Below, one piece after another: positions 13,257 to 14,554 of a stretch of DNA of 14,554 nt. Numbering within the stretch: the first letter of the stretch is position 1; each line of letters begins with the position of its first letter. The DNA comes from JAVZLH01 sp049700435 (GTDB lineage Archaea; Thermoproteota; Bathyarchaeia; Bathyarchaeales; Bathycorpusculaceae). The translations under genes were made by a program, and so were the position numbers. The stretch lies in contig JBNAVK010000037.1 of assembly GCA_049700435.1 (NCBI GenBank), positions 1 to 14,554 on the forward strand, given 5' to 3'. The notes beneath the pieces are model-generated. The model worked only from the letters and a program-made list of their open reading frames with translations, had not been told where the DNA came from and did not search any database.

Positions 13257-13573
13257 GCTGGTGCAATGGCTTCAGCGATTTGCGTTTCTAGGTCTGTGTG
13301 GCGTTCTCTGATTTCGCTTTTGAGGACATCAATTTCTAAGCGTAGTCTCCTTTTGGATTCAGGCGCCAAATCCTTTGATTTCTCTATCTCGTTTTCCATT
13401 TTTGAAACTTCACGTTCAAAGTCATGTTTCATCTCTTTCGTCTTCTTAAGCAAATCCACTTTAGCCTTCTCAATCTTTTCAAATTGTTTCTTTACGTCTC
13501 CAACTTTTTGGTTCAGCTTCTGTTTTATTTTTGCAAGTTTCTCCGCGTATTCGCGTTCAGAGGGGCCTCCCAA
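13253..13573 (-). CDS. coiled-coil protein
   Basis: A roughly 106-residue soluble protein, nearly all charged coiled coil (about 10-95; KIKQKLNQKVGDVKKQFEKI is typical), ending IAEAIAPA. No known family is apparent. The start is uncertain: TTG 13573 (MGGPSERE) has GGTG about 6 nt upstream, while TTG 13585 and GTG 13582 would add four or three residues with no SD. A TATA-like ATTTATATTG (13617-13608) predicts transcription near 13588. It is the first gene of a two-gene operon with the membrane zinc-ribbon protein, which it could scaffold at the membrane. Confidence 0.75.
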   Translation of the reverse strand: MGGPSEREYAEKLAKIKQKLNQKVGDVKKQFEKIEKAKVDLLKKTKEMKHDFEREVSKMENEIEKSKDLAPESKRRLRLEIDVLKSEIRERHTDLETQIAEAIAPA

Positions 13574-13678
13574 TTCACACACCAACTGTTTCTTTTATCG
13601 CAATACACAATATAAATCTTATTATCTAACAATCAACACAAACACAACATTGCTGTTTACAAAAACATGCTAGAATTA

Positions 13679-13730
13679 TGGTGCTCCGGCCGGGCACTGT
13701 CACTTCGGGTCCAAATCTCTTCTCCCCGCC
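13679..13730 (+). pseudogene. decayed tRNA-like sequence
   Basis: Blocks in tRNA order are visible on the plus strand: a D-arm-like GGTGCTCCGGCC, an anticodon-arm-like CGGGCACTGTCAC (loop CTGTCAC would be tRNA-Asp GTC), a T-arm-like CGGGTCCAAATCTC, then CTCCCCGCC like an acceptor 3' strand. The matching 5' acceptor, the 3' side of the anticodon stem and full T-stem pairing are missing. Alternatively the minus strand reads CCCGGCCGGAGCACCA, like a tRNA 3' end with CCA. Either way it is not an intact tRNA. Confidence 0.3.
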
Positions 13731-13931
13731 TATCCACTTTAAAATTTTTGAGGCGGGACATTCAAACTCCACCTTTAATAGAGTATGACTTCTCATTTAT
13801 AAGTATGTTGTTTTTGGCTTCGTCGAACTTGCGTGTGTACAAAATTTAAAGACATAAGTGAAAAGCGTGGCAATGAACATGCAATAACAACAATACTTAA
13901 GGTCCCTGTTTAGATTTCAAACAATGTTTGT

Positions 13932-13940
13932 AAAAAGGGG
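13932..13940 (-). terminator. T-run terminator candidate after orc1/cdc6
   Basis: On the minus strand CCCCTTTTT lies about 25 nt after the orc1/cdc6 stop. Archaeal termination commonly uses such T runs without a hairpin. Confidence 0.35.
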
Positions 13941-13964
13941 ATAATAGTGTCAGATTTTTCAGCT

Positions 13965-14554
13965 TCATAGTAGCCTAAGGGCTTCTTTTAGGCTTGCGTT
14001 TATTGCTTCTTCAAGCCTGTGGAATGGGTATTCCATCGCGATGCGCATCTTTTCGCCTTTCCCCCTTCGAAGTATGTAGCCTTCAATTTTTAGGTCTTCA
14101 ACGTATTCCATTATTGTGTTTTCGTCTTCCGGTTCAACGCTGTATCTCTGACATGTTTCAGCGTAGTTTGTGTATGCGTCTTGGAATGTTATGTATGGTT
14201 CTCCTGTTGCGTCCAGTGTTTCCATTATGCTTTTTAGGAGGAGCTGTTTGTGTAGGCTTAGCTCTTCTGGGTAGAATGCTCCGTTTGAACCTTTAGGGAT
14301 GGCTGCGTTTGCCATCCTAACCTCTCCAGCCCTAACGTGGTTGAAGCCCTGCCTCTCAGCTATTACGCCGGCTCCAAGCAGAAGCTCTAGTGCGTATCTC
14401 ACTCCGCCGTAGTCCATTGATATGTGCGCTATGAAGTCTACGACTTCTTCGCTTATGGCGCCTGGCTTGAAAGCCTCCTCAGCCCTGTAGGCTGTTATGT
14501 CCCTAACCTGTCGGAACCCGTATGCTTCAAGCTTGACGGCTAAAGTTCTTCCGA
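13965..14554 (-). CDS. cdc6: Orc1/Cdc6 replication initiator, C-terminal part (5' end outside the window)
   Basis: The last 195 or so residues of an origin-binding AAA+ ATPase; the gene runs off the right edge. Extending the frame upstream of the internal ATG at 14417 shows RAEEAFKPGAISEEVVDFIA and then GGVRYALELLLGAGVIAER, the lid subdomain with the sensor-2 Arg, as in archaeal Cdc6/Orc1 (usual motif GDxR; here GGVR). The C-terminal winged helix follows: LSLHKQLLLKSIMETL, YITFQDAYTNYAETCQRYSV, IMEYVEDLKIEGYILRRGKG. The Walker motifs would lie outside the window. An archaeal origin often sits beside such genes, usually upstream, so it would be beyond the right edge. Confidence 0.88.
   Translation of the reverse strand, partial: GRTLAVKLEAYGFRQVRDITAYRAEEAFKPGAISEEVVDFIAHISMDYGGVRYALELLLGAGVIAERQGFNHVRAGEVRMANAAIPKGSNGAFYPEELSLHKQLLLKSIMETLDATGEPYITFQDAYTNYAETCQRYSVEPEDENTIMEYVEDLKIEGYILRRGKGEKMRIAMEYPFHRLEEAINASLKEALRLL

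Larger units (their letters stand above)
13586..13964. other. intergenic region with GC-rich tRNA-like islet
   Basis: This 379-nt gap holds the promoter of the coiled-coil operon (near 13608-13617), a GC-rich islet at 13679-13730, an inverted repeat CCCGCCT (13725-13731)/AGGCGGG (13751-13757), an AT-rich stretch, and a small dyad CAAAC-AAT-GTTTG (13918-13930). A 60-codon frame at 13667-13849 covers the islet but its translation looks like read-through of tRNA-like sequence, so I do not call it a gene. Confidence 0.5.

Noticed and set aside
13721..13760. Permuted tRNA (acceptor 3' strand CTCCCCGCC ahead of GGCGGGA)
   Set aside because: No D arm follows the 5'-like part, so only the hairpin is supported.
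13667..13849. 60-codon plus-strand frame
   Set aside because: Its translation (SGRALSLRVQISSPR) is typical of reading through tRNA-like DNA; no SD is present.
1..14554. Mobile elements, CRISPR arrays, defence systems
   Set aside because: No transposase, integrase, cas gene, spaced direct repeats or defence-gene domains were found on either strand.

Overview
The window is a stretch of archaeal chromosome, probably from the TACK side and most like Candidatus Bathyarchaeia; the group is my inference, the domain is not in doubt. The archaeal evidence is direct: transcription factor B, Gar1, ribosomal proteins L7Ae, S28e, L24e and L40e, an Orc1/Cdc6 C-terminus, an archaeal/eukaryal-type initiator tRNA (A1:U72, three G:C pairs in the anticodon stem), TATA boxes about 25 nt ahead of transcripts, and frequent TTG starts behind good Shine-Dalgarno (SD) sequences. 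I see no insertion sequence, CRISPR array or prophage.

Layout, left to right. 1-307 is AT-rich and non-coding, with a strong 9-bp hairpin. 308-2805 (+) is a tight operon: a winged-helix/Lrp-like regulator followed by sucC and sucD. 2869-3030 (+) is a 53-residue L40e. 3040-3654 (-) is a DUF116 cysteine protein. 3754-5032 holds three small unrecognised proteins, two of them coiled coils. 5076-6299 (-) is the gar1-tfb pair, divergent from L7Ae-S28e-L24e (+, 6462-7301). 7298-8836 (-) is a radical SAM/SPASM enzyme whose stop codon interlocks with that of L24e; a 74-residue peptide gene diverges from it at 8991.

The second half begins with initiator tRNA-Met (-, 9288-9394), which carries a 28-nt intron in its T-loop bounded by a textbook bulge-helix-bulge. 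Then come a PAC2-family protein, a small two-helix membrane protein, a candidate C/D-box guide RNA on the minus strand (about 10434-10492), and a polytopic membrane protein with an HELGH motif. A eukaryote-type NADP isocitrate dehydrogenase follows on the minus strand, then a two-gene operon (coiled coil plus membrane zinc ribbon), a 379-nt intergenic region with a decayed tRNA-like sequence, and the 5'-truncated orc1/cdc6.

Two themes recur. One is central carbon metabolism: sucCD and isocitrate dehydrogenase could serve an oxidative or partial TCA route around 2-oxoglutarate and succinyl-CoA. The other is RNA and translation machinery: L7Ae and Gar1 share one divergent control region, and both belong to RNA-guided modification particles; the candidate C/D guide RNA would need L7Ae too. 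The most noteworthy signals are the T-loop intron, the candidate C/D RNA, and the radical SAM/small-peptide pair.
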